NCBI RefSeq assembly: GCF_029873635.1
Contig: NC_080428.1
Location: forward strand, 70,100,966 to 70,164,965
Direction: 5' to 3'
Source of the DNA: Malania oleifera
Lineage: Eukaryota; Streptophyta; Magnoliopsida; Santalales; Ximeniaceae
Length of the DNA stretch: 64,000 bases
This document shows positions 35,516 to 47,286 of the stretch, piece after piece. The translations under genes were made by a program, and so were the position numbers. Numbering within the stretch: the stretch's first letter is position 1; every line of letters begins with the position of its first letter. The notes beneath the pieces were generated by a model. The model was given only the letters and a program-made list of their open reading frames with translations, made no database searches and had not been told where the DNA came from.

Positions 35516-36390
35516 GTTACCCCAAATGACCAACACTCACCCTCATGCCATATGTGGTATCTGGTACAACGACCACTAGTCTGGCTCATCTGAGAATCCT
35601 GGCACTCGATATTCTTGTGATAACTCGAGCCCTTGTTCCTTTTCTTCCACATTCCTTGACGAGATCTTGTCTGAGAACCAGAAGGAACTGTCATATTCCT
35701 CGATTCCTAATCCTTTCGGATACCGATCTCAATCACCGTGGCTTTATCTACCAACACCGAGAACTCGCGGATTTGAAGCATACCCACTAGTCTGTGGATA
35801 TCCTTCCTCGGGCCTTTCTCGAACCTCCAAGTCTTCTCGTACTCGCTCGAGATCAAACATGGCACAAACCGAGACAGCTCTATGTACCGAGTCGCATACT
35901 CCTGCATCGTCAAACTCCCCTAAGTCAGAGCAGTAAAATTATCTGCCTTCACATCACGTACACAAGCCAAGAAGTATCTATCAAAGAACACCTCCTTGAA
36001 ATGGCTCCATGTCATCTCCTTATGACTGGCTCTCTGCCTCTCCAGCAGACTCACAGCAGTCCACCATCGACCTGCCTCCCCAGATAGCTAGAAGGTAGCA
36101 TAGAGGACTCGCTGCCTATCCGTGCAGTGCAGGACCTCCAAGATCCTCTCAATCTTCTCCACCCAGTCCTCTGCTATCGTTGGGTCAGGTGCTCCAGAGA
36201 ATGTTAGAGGATGCATACGTGTGAACCTCTCAATGGTGCACCCCGCAGCAGTAGGAGAGTGCTCGCGTCTCCTCACACTCAGCCCAATCTCCCGTAACAC
36301 CTGCCTCGTCAAGCCTCGAGGCATAGAAGGGGACTCATCACTCGCAATCTCCTCGACACCACTTCCCAGGTCATTATCCTTGGGCTCCAT
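35516..36390 (-). pseudogene. Element B gag
   Basis: The probable ATG is at 36388-36390 (MEPKDNDLGSG). Core motifs are FTRMHPLTFSGAPDP, WVEKIERIL, RWWTAV, then YIELSRFVP in the segment 35707-35913. Stops include one where the family has Gln after ALT. The gag frame and the knuckle/protease frame differ, so at least one frame change lies between about 35520 and 35707. Confidence 0.75.
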
Positions 36391-36700
36391 TCTACAGCAC
36401 GATAAGAAACTATTAGTATCCCTACAACACATACAGTTAACACAATAATCTACACTAATCGTGTTAATTGCCCCCTACCAGGTCCAGGACTGTCCTATCA
36501 CACTAACACGAAAGTCATCAATGATCTGCCCTGCTTTTACTGGAATCGTCATCCCAGGAAAAACACAAAATACCGTCGACAAATCCCGGTCTAGAAATCG
36601 AACAACCCTCAACCAACTCTACCAATATCCAACATCCTATACTCTGGTATGTACTCACTGCTAAGCCTAACCAAGTCTACAAGACCTAACAACCTGGTTA

Positions 36701-36715
36701 GCTCTGATACCAAAC
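36701..36715 (-). other. Primer binding site of element B
   Basis: On the minus strand GTTTGGTATCAGAGC directly follows the LTR end GGCTTGACA. TGGTATCAGAGC is the usual initiator-tRNA-Met site. Confidence 0.9.
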
Positions 36716-37253
36716 TGTCAAGCCTCGAACCCGGAAATGGGACCTAGGGGTGAAAAGGTAAACCAACCATTCCCTATACCATACAAAACATCCAAAGATA
36801 CAAGACAATGGACAAGGGTCCGATCCCGTGGGGTTCCCAGGCACCCTATACACATCCAAACATAATAGAACATACGCAGCAAATAAGGTCTTACTATATA
36901 CATATAGTACCATACTAGAGTCTACACAAGGACAGAATCAAGGTTCCATCAAATAACGTACAAACGGGTGCCCAATATATCTTAAAACAACAACCCACAA
37001 AATACAAGTCCTAGCACTTACCCAAGCGCTATCCGTAGTACACCGGTCACTATACTCCCTACACCAGGACTCTAATTTTGGTTACTCGAGGGACCTGTAA
37101 AAAATGTACGTACAGTAGGGGTGAGACACCTCTTAGTAAGGAAGAACACAAGTTATATTAGTGTGTGGCATTTACGTAACGACCCGGAAAATACTAATAT
37201 TTGAATATTAAAGAGAGAGGAAAATGGAAACAGGAACAGAAGAAGGTAGTAGA

Positions 37254-37540
37254 CTTCATCGACGAACGCTCCGCGTTCATTGACGACATTGCATTTTGGA
37301 GATAATAATAATAATAATTTCAAAAAATTTCCAAGAAATTTTTTTACGAATACAGGGTTTCGTCAACGAGTGCATAAGGAAATTCGTCGACGAATACAGA
37401 GTTTCATCGACGAGAAACTACCGAGCGAAGAATGGGCTGCTTCGAATTTCATCGACGAATACAAGGTTTCGTCGACGAATTTAATGAAGGACTCGTCGAC
37501 GAGGTGACGTGTCTCGTCGACGAATCTGGCAGTATAAATA
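37254..37540 (+). promoter_or_regulatory. Palindrome cluster and TATA box of L4
   Basis: Four exact TCGTCGACGA cores and at least five near matches lie in 270 bp, followed by TATAAATA at 37533-37540. This is the best-preserved cluster in the window. Confidence 0.75.
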
Positions 37541-38252
37541 GTGGAAAATCAGGATTTTTATCATTTTTAGCGCCCCCTCTCTCTCCTCTCTCTCTCTCTC
37601 TCTCTATGTCTCTCTCTCACTTCTCTCTTCGTTTTCGGGCCTGTTTCTTGCCGGATCGAAGATCTGAGGCTACCACGACGCTCCTGGTGAAATTCTTTGC
37701 AAGTCTACCAGAGATGATCGTTGGAAAAGTTGGGTTGGATTTCGTCCCAATCTCAAGGTAAGGTATTTTATTCAGTATTTGCCTTTCCCTCAATTATAAG
37801 AAATGTTGTAGGTAAGAAAATACTGATATTTTGTTCTGAGGGATTGTGTTTTTAGGATGTTGAGTTAGGAACCCTGCAGGTATAGAGCCAGAATTTTATA
37901 GGGGCTTTTCAAGGTTAAGGTAAGGGAAATATGCTATGCTAGGAGTTTTTATAATGCTATCAAAGATTTTGTAGACACATATCTATACCAGTTTATTATA
38001 CAGTTTTTATAGAATATGAGTTTAAATGCTTGTGTGGCCTGAGTAGATTTTCATACGATGAAAAACTTATATAGCTTTTATAATATATCATACTATACTG
38101 ATTGCATAGATACAGACAATATATACAGTTTATGCAGTGTTTCCCAATATATGGAGTTATATAGAATATATAGTTATAGATTGATGTTCACAGAGATTAT
38201 ACAGAGAAATCTACATGCATATACAACTTTTATACGAATAGTTTCATGATAC

Positions 38253-38256
<4 letters not shown>

Positions 38257-38282
<26 letters not shown>
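38257..38282. repeat. (TA)n microsatellite
   Basis: About 13 TA units in L4. Confidence 0.9.
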
Positions 38283-38289
<7 letters not shown>

Positions 38290-39115
38290 CATGTATACAG
38301 TTTTACTCAAATTAGTATATATATTACAGTTTTATACAGAACAGTATGTACAATGTTATAGCATGTCATGTTTTTCTATTACCATAACATACAAAGTACA
38401 TAGACAGAGTATACAGATAGATATACAGAGGTAGCATCAAGATGCTGCAGATATAGTATATAGAGATTATAGTATTTACAGTACATAAAGATAGCGTTAT
38501 GGTAATTTTGGGAACATGATGAAAACAATAAAAGAGTATATATATGTATATATGTATATAGTATCATATCCCTATGGAAAGATTACAAACAGACACAGTT
38601 ACAAAGCACGGTACCGTTGCTATATATAGATAAAGTGCAACCACATATTTCAGATAATGTGTGGGTACCGTCTAACCGTACTTGGAGTGGATGCAGCTCT
38701 CCAGTACGCTGGGTAGAGGGGGCGGTTAGACGAGGTAGCAGCTAGTCCCGCACTTAGGAGTGGATTCAATTTGGTCGAGTTAAGGTAGTGTAGAGTATAA
38801 TGACTTACCTGGAGGGCCAACCAGGTTAAGTCCCACCTACGGGTTGCACAATCCTGTCATAAGGGGTCAAATCATGACATACAGAGTCCTAGGGATAAAA
38901 CACAGTTATGTATATGTATAGTGTTTTACAATATATGATAAGTATAGTATGGTATTATCAGTATGAAAAGAAGAAAATACAAACGATATTGTATATTTTA
39001 AATTGTGAAAGAAAGATATGCTTTACAGATTATTTATTTCATTACAGTTCAGTTACTACTTAAAAGTACTCTTAACTTTGTTGTCACACACTAGTAATAG
39101 CATATTTCCACTTAC

Positions 39116-39129
39116 TGAGTGTCGACTCA
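39116..39129. other. TGAGT-N4-ACTCA dyad in L4
   Basis: This sits at the position of the TGAGA/TCTCA dyad of other families. Both arms are changed so that they still pair. Confidence 0.65.
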
Positions 39130-40453
39130 CCCCATTACTTTATCATGTTTCAGGTGTGCTAGTTAGGCGAGCAGATCAAGCTCGCGGGTAGAGAGAGTGT
39201 TGATTACCCTGGTTATAGGGTAAATTTTTGACAGAGTTGTGTATATTTTTGGGTAGATGATACTGGAGGGGTTAGTCTTGTATGGCTATGGTGAATATAC
39301 ACTAGATTTTGGTATTGTATAGTATATATATGTGAATGGTTGTATGATTTATGTTTTCACTACTTAGGTATGTATATATATATATATAATGGATAGAATT
39401 TTGAGGATGTTACAATTTAAGTGTTATCATGATGCAACATACACGCAGTTAAATACAGTTCCAGTACTAATTTTACAACAGTGCATACACGCACACACAC
39501 ACATGATCAGCAATGCCGATGTCATCACACCCATCGGCCCAAAGCCGGCCTGCAACATACAGTGTTGGCCCACAGCCAACTCGCGAACACGGCGCCACCG
39601 GCATATGGCTAGTCCCCGACTCCCACGGCATCGTACCGACACTAAACTGGTGGATCCATATCCTTCAGCCTGATCTGCTGGAATAGGTTCACACCCTCGG
39701 ATATAGAGCCGGACACTCTCAGTACATGGAACAATTCGGAACCGCGTTCCTACTAGCATTTCAACCTATCACACACACACATGCATGCTCATATAACCAA
39801 ACAAACCACACCCATTTGGCAATCTAAAATTATGGTTTTCCAAACACATACAGTTTAAACAAGTCAAGGGACGGTCATCTCTATAACACAGTATAAATCA
39901 ACATATACGTTCGATTTTCAACAAAACCAAGAATGCAGCCCGTCGCGCCCTTTTTCCTAAAACTATAATCATGAAAAACCCATAGTTTTCCCCGTTAGAT
40001 CCCCCCAAATGAGTAGTCAAAACACACATAGGACCGTGAACCACAGTTCTAACGAGTTCGATTTCAAAAATAACCGATATAAACACAATTCCCCTTACCT
40101 TTCCCCAAATAGCAAATCCTGAACTCTAAGATCCCTAGACAGCGAATCGAGTTCCAAAACCTACAATCAACAGTACAAAAGATACTCACAAGACTGTTTC
40201 CTACACAACTACCGGATTAGAAATGGAAATCGAGCCTTACCTTGATTTTTCGCCAAAACCCGAAAATCTCTGAAACCGGATTCTGATCCGTAGGTTTTGT
40301 AGAGAATCCTTCCACGAACCTTGTGGTAACTTCAGATTAATGATTCTCGCGACGAACGACGAAGAAATCTAGAGAGATGGAGGGTAGGGAGATTTCTAGA
40401 GAGAGAAAAAAAAAGATTTTTAGATTTCTTAGCTTGGAAGTAAAGAGAACTTC

Positions 40454-40672
40454 TATTTATAGCCCTTTGCCTCAGGCGTCCTCGTCTACAAAATGGTGTC
40501 CTCGTCGACGAGGTCATATAGACAGCTCCTCAACGAGACGATGGATTCATCGACGAATCCTGATATCACCGGTTTCCCAAAATCTCTTAGCTTCTCCTCA
40601 TCGACAAGCTCCTGAACTTCATCGATGAGACTTACATGGACTTCGTCAACGAACTCTAGCTTCATCGACGAA
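40454..40672 (-). promoter_or_regulatory. Palindrome cluster and TATA box of B 5' LTR
   Basis: One exact TCGTCGACGA core and at least six variants (40486-40672) lie upstream, on the minus strand, of TATAAATA (40454-40461). Confidence 0.65.
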
Positions 40673-40742
40673 TCCTGCTAAATCCCCAATTTGACCCTCT
40701 CTTATTAATTTAAACCCATATATCACGGTTCGGGTTTTTACA

Positions 40743-40952
40743 CTTTCGCTGATAAATATTGGTTGTATATGTGTTAGTATAAGAAATGGTAACATAGCTT
40801 ATGAAATTATATTTTATATATATATATGATTATGAGTACATATCGGTATATTTTCTCACATGATGTAATCACTTAAATGAGTGTATTATGATATAACTAA
40901 ATACATACTACCACACACTGTGAATAATTTATTCCGTCTTATTGAGTGGTTT
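40743..40952 (+). mobile_element. LTR C, right part
   Basis: Continues LTR C after element B. It shows the CACACACTGTG...TTCCGTCTTATTGAG block and stops where LTR E begins at 40953, inside what would be its own dyad block. The remaining few hundred bp of C were not found. Confidence 0.6.
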
Positions 40953-41538
40953 TATAATGACCTGAGGAATAATGGTATTTAAATAATAAAGAGAGAGGAA
41001 AATGGAATAGTAAAGGGGGTAGCAGACTTTGCGTTTGTCAATGACGTTGCACTTTGGGCTCGTCGACGAGTAGATACCGAAAGGATATCTGGGCGACTCT
41101 GAACTTTGTCGACGAGGGGGGAAGTTCGTCGAGGAGTTGCCTTCTTAACCTCGTTGACGAGGTGATGTGGCTCGTCGACAAAGCCAAATTATAAATAGTA
41201 CAAATCTCAAATTTTTACGCAGAAATTTCAGTAAGAATTCCCTCTCTTTCTCCTCTACGGTTTCTCCCTCCTCTCTCTTCGATTTCGGCCCCATTAGTCG
41301 CCGGATCAATGATCTGAGGCCACCATGTGCTCCTAGGAAAGTTCTCTCCTAGTCTGCCGGAGCGGATTGTTTGTGAGACTTAGTTGAATTTCATCCCAGA
41401 TTTAGGGTAAGGTCTTTTATTCAAAATTAGGTTTTCCAGTAGTTGTAGGAAATGTAGTAGACGCAAAAATAATGATATTTTATTCTGGGTTATATATTGT
41501 CTTTAGGGTGTTGAGTGAGGAACCTTGCGAGAGTAGGA
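40953..41538 (+). mobile_element. LTR E, left part
   Basis: Begins TATAATGACCTGAGG, a decayed TGTAACGACCCGAGG. The palindrome cluster and TATA box follow. It is split by element F at 41538 and resumes at 47287. Confidence 0.75.
41034..41197 (+). promoter_or_regulatory. Palindrome cluster and TATA box of LTR E
   Basis: One exact TCGTCGACGA core and five or more variants lie at 41034-41182, followed by TATAAATA at 41190-41197. Confidence 0.65.
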
Positions 41539-42479
41539 TGTGACGCCCCGAACTCGCCAAGTGGAACCCAGGTGCCACGTGTTCCAATCACCTGTATCTG
41601 ATACCATAATTATCATGCACGCAGCGGAATATAAATGAATAACCTCAAATAAATACCAGAGTTCTATATAACAACCCAAAAACGAACACTACAACATCCA
41701 GATACCCATATCCACAACCAGCATTTAAAACATAACCCAGTACAAATATATATCTGTATATATATACCAGTATCTCACAATACCCCAAAAAAAACCACCG
41801 AATACAATCCCAGCCTAGGCCTTCAAACCCGGTCTCCAGAAGAACCTAAAAAATTGTTAATCCACTAGGGTGAGACACTTCTCAGTAAGGGTGGAATAAA
41901 TTATAATAGTGTGTGACAAATGAATTTTAATATTTAGATATCAAAATAAACTGCTTCTCACATAATATCAATAACAACTGAGAAAATGTACCATTAATAA
42001 CATTCCCGACATCTAATATCATACACACATCCAATATGCAAGAGTACATAATTTTTATACAGGTGAAAGTCCCCAAGGATAGGGAAGATTACTCGCTCAT
42101 ACAAATAGCTTCCCTCTGCTCTAGTACTAAAAACTAACTACTAGAACACTCACCTTACTCAGTAAGCCCTCAGGTGAAGAATTACCTCGCCGTCAATATA
42201 CACATCTTTATTATTTTAAAGGCAAAGGTTTCCGAGGATCGGGATGCCTACCCGCCCATACAAGTAGCATCCCTTTGCACTGATACCAAAAAACTACCTA
42301 GCAGAGCACTCGCCTTTCTCAGCAAGCCCCTAGTGGTATGTTTACCTCCCCGCATGCACACACATGCATTCACAATATGCTATACCATTATTTTTATGCT
42401 ACAATTAAATTCACATGCGCACAACACATCCATATAGGAATTATGCATCTCATACTTCATCTTCCAATGTCCTCAGTAC

Positions 42480-42760
42480 ATGGCCCACACAGAGCAACTG
42501 CGTACATGTCAGTATGTGGCCTACACAGGCACCTACATACTTCTTATCTACACGTGGCCCACACAGGGTACATAACATGACCCCACACAAGCGTCATTAT
42601 CCACACAGGATATAACGTAGCCCACACAGTCACCACTACCCACACAGGGTACATAACATGGCCCACACAGGCGCCATTATTCACATAAGATATAACGTGG
42701 CCCATATAGGCACCACTCCAGATCCACAACACGCGGCCCACACAGGCACCACTATTCACT
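42480..42760. repeat. Tandem GGCCCACACAGG repeats, F 3' LTR
   Basis: Around eight units of 30-45 bp with the core ACGTGGCCCACACAGGCACCAC and ATTATCCACACAGGATATAAC alternating. Spacing is irregular. Confidence 0.8.
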
Positions 42761-44212
42761 AGTATCCAATCCCCATGACCTACCCGTCATACATCAGTAG
42801 AACAAGCTCCTCGACCTACCAATGTCCTACTCCATATAAATGACAATATGACAAGTTCCTCGACTTGCCAACGTCATATCATGATATATATCTAGGCAAT
42901 ATAACAATCTCCTCATGCCAACGTTATATTGAGATGCATACGAATAACCAAACCAGTTAGTTCACACAGACGCATCAATGCATTTCCACACAGAAATCCA
43001 ACAAATCAATTCATTTCCCACACAGTATCCAACAGATCAATACATTTCCACACAAGAGTCAAACATAACAATTCATTTATCATGCCATAATCATTCCAAA
43101 CATCCCCTCATGCAAACCCAAATGCCACAGTAATTCATATTCAATTTATTAGGAAAAATTACTCCCATGTCACACGAATTTAATATCATATGCAATTATT
43201 CCAAATATAAACCTTAAACAAAATCATCATTTTCTAGTACACAAACGGTTCTAAAAATCATATAGATAAATAATAAATTTCATACGTTCATAAACAACCG
43301 GTTCACCTTAATAAAATACTGATATAATTTTATTCCCCCTTACCTGATTTCCTGAACCACGCCTGTAGGGCTCCTAAGATTATACCCGCAGCGCTCGCCC
43401 GAACCCTGATTCAGTCAAATCAACCCCAATAAAATATTATTTTAACCTTTCCCCAATTACAACAATTAAATACCAATTAATTTTTAAATAACCCATTTAT
43501 TCCAGTTTTGGGCTATGGCTACAACGATCCCACGAGAAATCTGCTCCACTAGATTTGTAGAGAATCATCCTTAGATTCTTGTGGTGGTGTTCGATCGTCC
43601 ATTTGACTTAAAGTTTAACAAAAATTAAGGTAAAAATGAGAATTTGGTTTACCCCAGGAGATATGCCCACGTTACTCCTACGACAAATCCACTTTAGTAG
43701 ATATGTCGGTGGCGGAGAATGGAGTTCGGTGGTATGTTCGGATTTTTAATTCGACAAGAATCCACCGCGAAATCGTGGAAAAAAGAGGAGTAAAGAACGT
43801 AAGCTGAGAGAATTTTTTTTTTTTTTCTCTCTTTCTTTCTTTCCCTGTTGTTCTGCGCGTGAATCCCTTTTTTTTTTTTCTTTCCTCTTCCTACCTCTGT
43901 TTTGTTTTAGGTGCTTCTAGAGAAAGCTAAACAATAAGTTTTTTTTTTTTTTTTTTTTTTCCTACTTGGTTCAGAGACTTAACCACTAAGTCTTCTTTTT
44001 TTTTTTCCCTTTATCCATACTTTACTTTTATATATACTCTTATATATACTTACATATCCTTATATGTATATATATATATACCCAAAATCCTCAAATTTCT
44101 TAATTTAATTAATTTTATTAATAATTAATTAATTAATAATAATAATAATTTTTTAATTAATTTTTTTTAATTATTTTTATTTTTATTTTTATTTTTATTT
44201 TTGGTCGTTACA

Positions 44213-44225
44213 TTCTCACCTCCTT
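44213..44225 (-). other. Polypurine tract of element F
   Basis: AAGGAGGTGAGAA on the minus strand, immediately before the 3' LTR start TGTAACG. Confidence 0.8.
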
Positions 44226-44593
44226 AAAAGAATTTCGTCCTCGAAATTCGCTAATAAATTATAGAACAACGAATCAGTTTAACATTTAAATCCTCAATTA
44301 AAACATCAAACAACCAGCTTATCCCCAAATCAACTTAACCCTCAAGTTCTAATTCTGAGTTCCAGTCTCTCTCTTCAGAAACATCACTGTCAATGGATTT
44401 ATCGTGGTTTTCTGAAACTGGTCGAATTCAGAAACTCACAGAAGTCCATCAAGGCATTTTTGCCTCTAAGCTACGAAACAAAACTCAAAATCTCCTATCA
44501 ACATCCTAACCTACCCATTCCTATCCTTATCCTTATTCGTACCTATACTCTGGTATTAATCAATCCTAAAGTCTGCAGAATCTATATCCTAAT

Positions 44594-44605
44594 GCTTTGA
44601 TACCA
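44594..44605 (-). other. Primer binding site of element F
   Basis: TGGTATCAAAGC on the minus strand, three bases after the 5' LTR end. One mismatch to the tRNA-Met site. Confidence 0.8.
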
Positions 44606-45559
44606 CATTGTGACGCCCTGAACCCGCCAAATGGGACCCGGGTGCCACATGTTCCAATCACCTGTATCTAATATCATAATTATAATGCACGTAGCGGAAT
44701 ATAAATGAATAACCTCAAATAAATACCAGAGTTCTATATAACAACCCAAAAGCGAACACTACAACATCCAGATATCCATATCCACAACCAGCATTTAAAA
44801 TATAACCCAATACAAATATATATATATATCTGTATATATATACCAGTATCTCACAATACCCAAATAAAAAACCACTGAATACAATCTTAGCCTAGGCCTT
44901 CAAACCCGGTCTCTAGAAGAACCTAAAAAATTGTTAATCCACTAGGGTGAGACACTTTTCAGTAAGGGTGGAATAAATTATAATAGTGTGTGACAAATGA
45001 GTTTTAATATTTAGATATCAAAATAAACTGCTTCTCACATAATATCAATAAAAACTGAGAAAATATACCATTAATAACATTCCCGACATCTAATGTTATA
45101 CACACATCCAATATGCACAAGTACATAATTTTTATACAGGCAAAATTCTCCAAGGATAGGAAAGATTACCCGCCCATACAAGTAGCTTCCCTCTGCTCTG
45201 GTACTAAAAACTACCTACTAGAACACTCACCTTACTCAGTAAGCTTTCAGGTGAAGAATTACCTGGTAATTCGCCGTCAGTATACACATCTTTATTATTT
45301 TAAAGGCAAAGGTTTCCGAGGATCAGGATGTCTATCCACACATACAAGTAGCATCCCTTTGCACAAATACCAAGAAACTACCTAGCAAAGCATTTGCCTT
45401 TCTCAGCAAGCCCCTGGTGGTATGTTTACCTCGCCGCATGCACACACATGCATTCACAATATGCTATACCATTATTTTTATGCTATAATTAAATTCACAT
45501 GCGCACAACACATCCATATAGGAATTATGCATCTCATACTTCATCTTCCAATGTCCTCA

Positions 45560-45860
45560 GTACATGGCCCACACAGAGCAACTACGTACATGTCAGTATG
45601 TGGCCTACACAGGCACCTACATACTTCTTATCTACACGTGGCCCACACAAGCACCACTACCTACACAGGGTACATAACATGACCCACACAGGCACCATTA
45701 TCCACACAAGATATAACGTGGCCCACACCGGCACCACTACCCACACAGGGTACATAACGTGGCCCCCACAGGTGCCATTATCCACACAGGATATAACGTG
45801 GCCCACACAGGCACCACTCTAGCTTTCGCAACAAGTGGCCCACACAGGCACCACTATTCA
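45560..45860. repeat. Tandem GGCCCACACAGG repeats, F 5' LTR
   Basis: Cognate to the array at 42480-42760 but with extra units (more CACTAC/CATTATCC alternations). The array has changed in copy number since insertion, when the two LTRs were identical. Confidence 0.8.
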
Positions 45861-47099
45861 CCAGTATCCAATCCCCATGACCTACCCGTCATACATCAGT
45901 AGAACAAGCTCCTCAACCTGCCAATGTCCTACCCCATATAAATGACAATATGACAAGTTCCTCGACCTGCCAACGCCATATCATGATTTATATCTAGGCA
46001 ATATAACAACTTCCTCATGCCAACGTTATATTGAAATGCATACGAATAATCAAACCAATTAGTTCACACAGACGCATCAATACATTTCCACACAGAAGTC
46101 AAACATAACAATTCATTCATCATGCCATAATCATTCCAAACATCCCCTCATGCAAACCCAAATACCATAGTAATTCATATTCAATTTATTAGAAAAAATT
46201 ACTCCCATGTCATACGAATTTAATATCATATGCAATTATCTCAAATATAAATTTTAAACAAAATCATCATTTTCTAATACTCAGACGGTTCTAAAAATCA
46301 TATAGATAAATAATAAATTTCATACGCTCGTAAATAACCAGTTCACCTTAATAAAATACTGATATAATTTTATTCCCCCTTACCTGATTTCCTGAACCAC
46401 GACTGCAGGGCTCCTAAGATTATACCCGCAGCACTCACCCGAACCCTGATTCAATCAAATCAACCCCAATAAAATATTATTTTAATCATTCCCCAATTAC
46501 AACAATTAAATACCAACTAATTTCTAAATAACCCATTTATTCCAGTTTTGGGGCTATGACTACAACGATCCCATGAGAATCTGCTCCACTAGATTTGTAG
46601 AAAATCATTCCTAGATTCTCGTGGTGGTGTTCGATTGTCCATTTGACTTAAAATTTGAGAAAAATTGAGGCAAGAATGAGAATTTAGTTTACCCCAAGAG
46701 ATATGCCCACATTACTCTTACGACAAATCCACTTTGGTAGATATGTCGGTGGCAGAGAATGGAGTTCAGTGGTATTTTCGAATTTTCAATTGGACGAGAA
46801 TCCGTCACGAAATCGTAAAAAGAAGAGGAGTGGAGAACGTGAGCCGAGATAATTTTTTTTTTCTCTCTTTCTTTCTTTCCCTGCTGTTCTGCGCGTGAAT
46901 CCCTTTTTTTTTCTTTCCTCTTCCTGCCTCTGTTTTGTTCCAGGTGCTTTCAGAGAAAGCTAAACACTAAGCTTACTTTCTTTTTTTCGTTTTTTTTTTC
47001 CTACTTGGTTCAAAGACTTAACCACTAAGTCTTTTTTTTTTTTTCCTTTATCCATACTTTAGTTTTATATATACTTATATATATTTACTTATATATATA

Positions 47100-47102
<3 letters not shown>

Positions 47103-47140
<38 letters not shown>
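47103..47140. repeat. (TA)n microsatellite
   Basis: About 18 TA units near the start of the F 5' LTR, with (ATT)n at about 47215-47262. Confidence 0.9.
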
Positions 47141-47142
<2 letters not shown>

Positions 47143-47214
47143 TTATATGTATATATATACCCAAAATCCTCAAATTTCTTAATTTAATTAATTTTTTTAA
47201 TAATAATTTTTTAA

Positions 47215-47262
<48 letters not shown>

Positions 47263-47286
47263 TTTTTTTTTTGTCGTTACATAAGA

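Larger units (their letters stand above)
37175..39414 (+). mobile_element. Solo LTR L4 (2.24 kb)
   Basis: Ends GATGTTACA. It starts CGTAACGACCCGG, with C where T is expected. It has a perfect target duplication ATTTA (37170-37174 and 39415-39419). The sister LTR of B at about 26310 shows the uninterrupted site (GTGTGGCATTTGAGTG). It is of the same family as E. Confidence 0.9.
25865..40742 (-). mobile_element. Gypsy element B, complete but with three nested solo LTRs
   Basis: Flanked by a perfect 5-bp target duplication CTTTC (25860-25864 and 40743-40747). It has two LTRs of the same family (that of L1), a PBS, and gag, protease, RT, RNase H and integrase in gypsy order, all on the minus strand. 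Solo LTRs L2, L3 and L4 interrupt the 3' LTR, the RNase H region and the 5' LTR. A deletion at about 29962 fused the integrase to the 3' LTR and removed the PPT. Without L2, L3, L4 and their TSDs it is about 7.95 kb. The two LTRs differ by roughly 8% over the ~240 bp compared by eye. Confidence 0.9.
36716..40742 (-). mobile_element. 5' LTR of element B, interrupted by L4
   Basis: On the minus strand it starts TGTAAAAACCCG at 40742 and ends GGCTTGACA at 36716. Without L4 and one TSD copy it is 1,782 bp, close to the 1,800 bp of solo LTR L1. Confidence 0.9.
41539..47281 (-). mobile_element. Element F: two 2.67-kb LTRs with 396-bp core, no genes
   Basis: LTRs are 41539-44212 (3' LTR) and 44609-47281 (5' LTR). 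The target duplication is TAGGA/TAAGA, one mismatch (41534-41538 and 47282-47286). A PBS and a PPT border the 396-bp internal region (44213-44608). That region keeps leader-like sequence resembling element A (12700-12817) and a short PPT-side piece. Gag and pol are absent, so it moved with borrowed enzymes or lost its core later. The LTRs differ at about 13 of the first 170 positions, mostly transitions. Confidence 0.88.

Noticed and set aside
42174..45822. His/Thr-rich proteins (42338-42615 and 45422-45822)
   Set aside because: Duplicated in both F LTRs and arising from the CCCACACAGG repeats.
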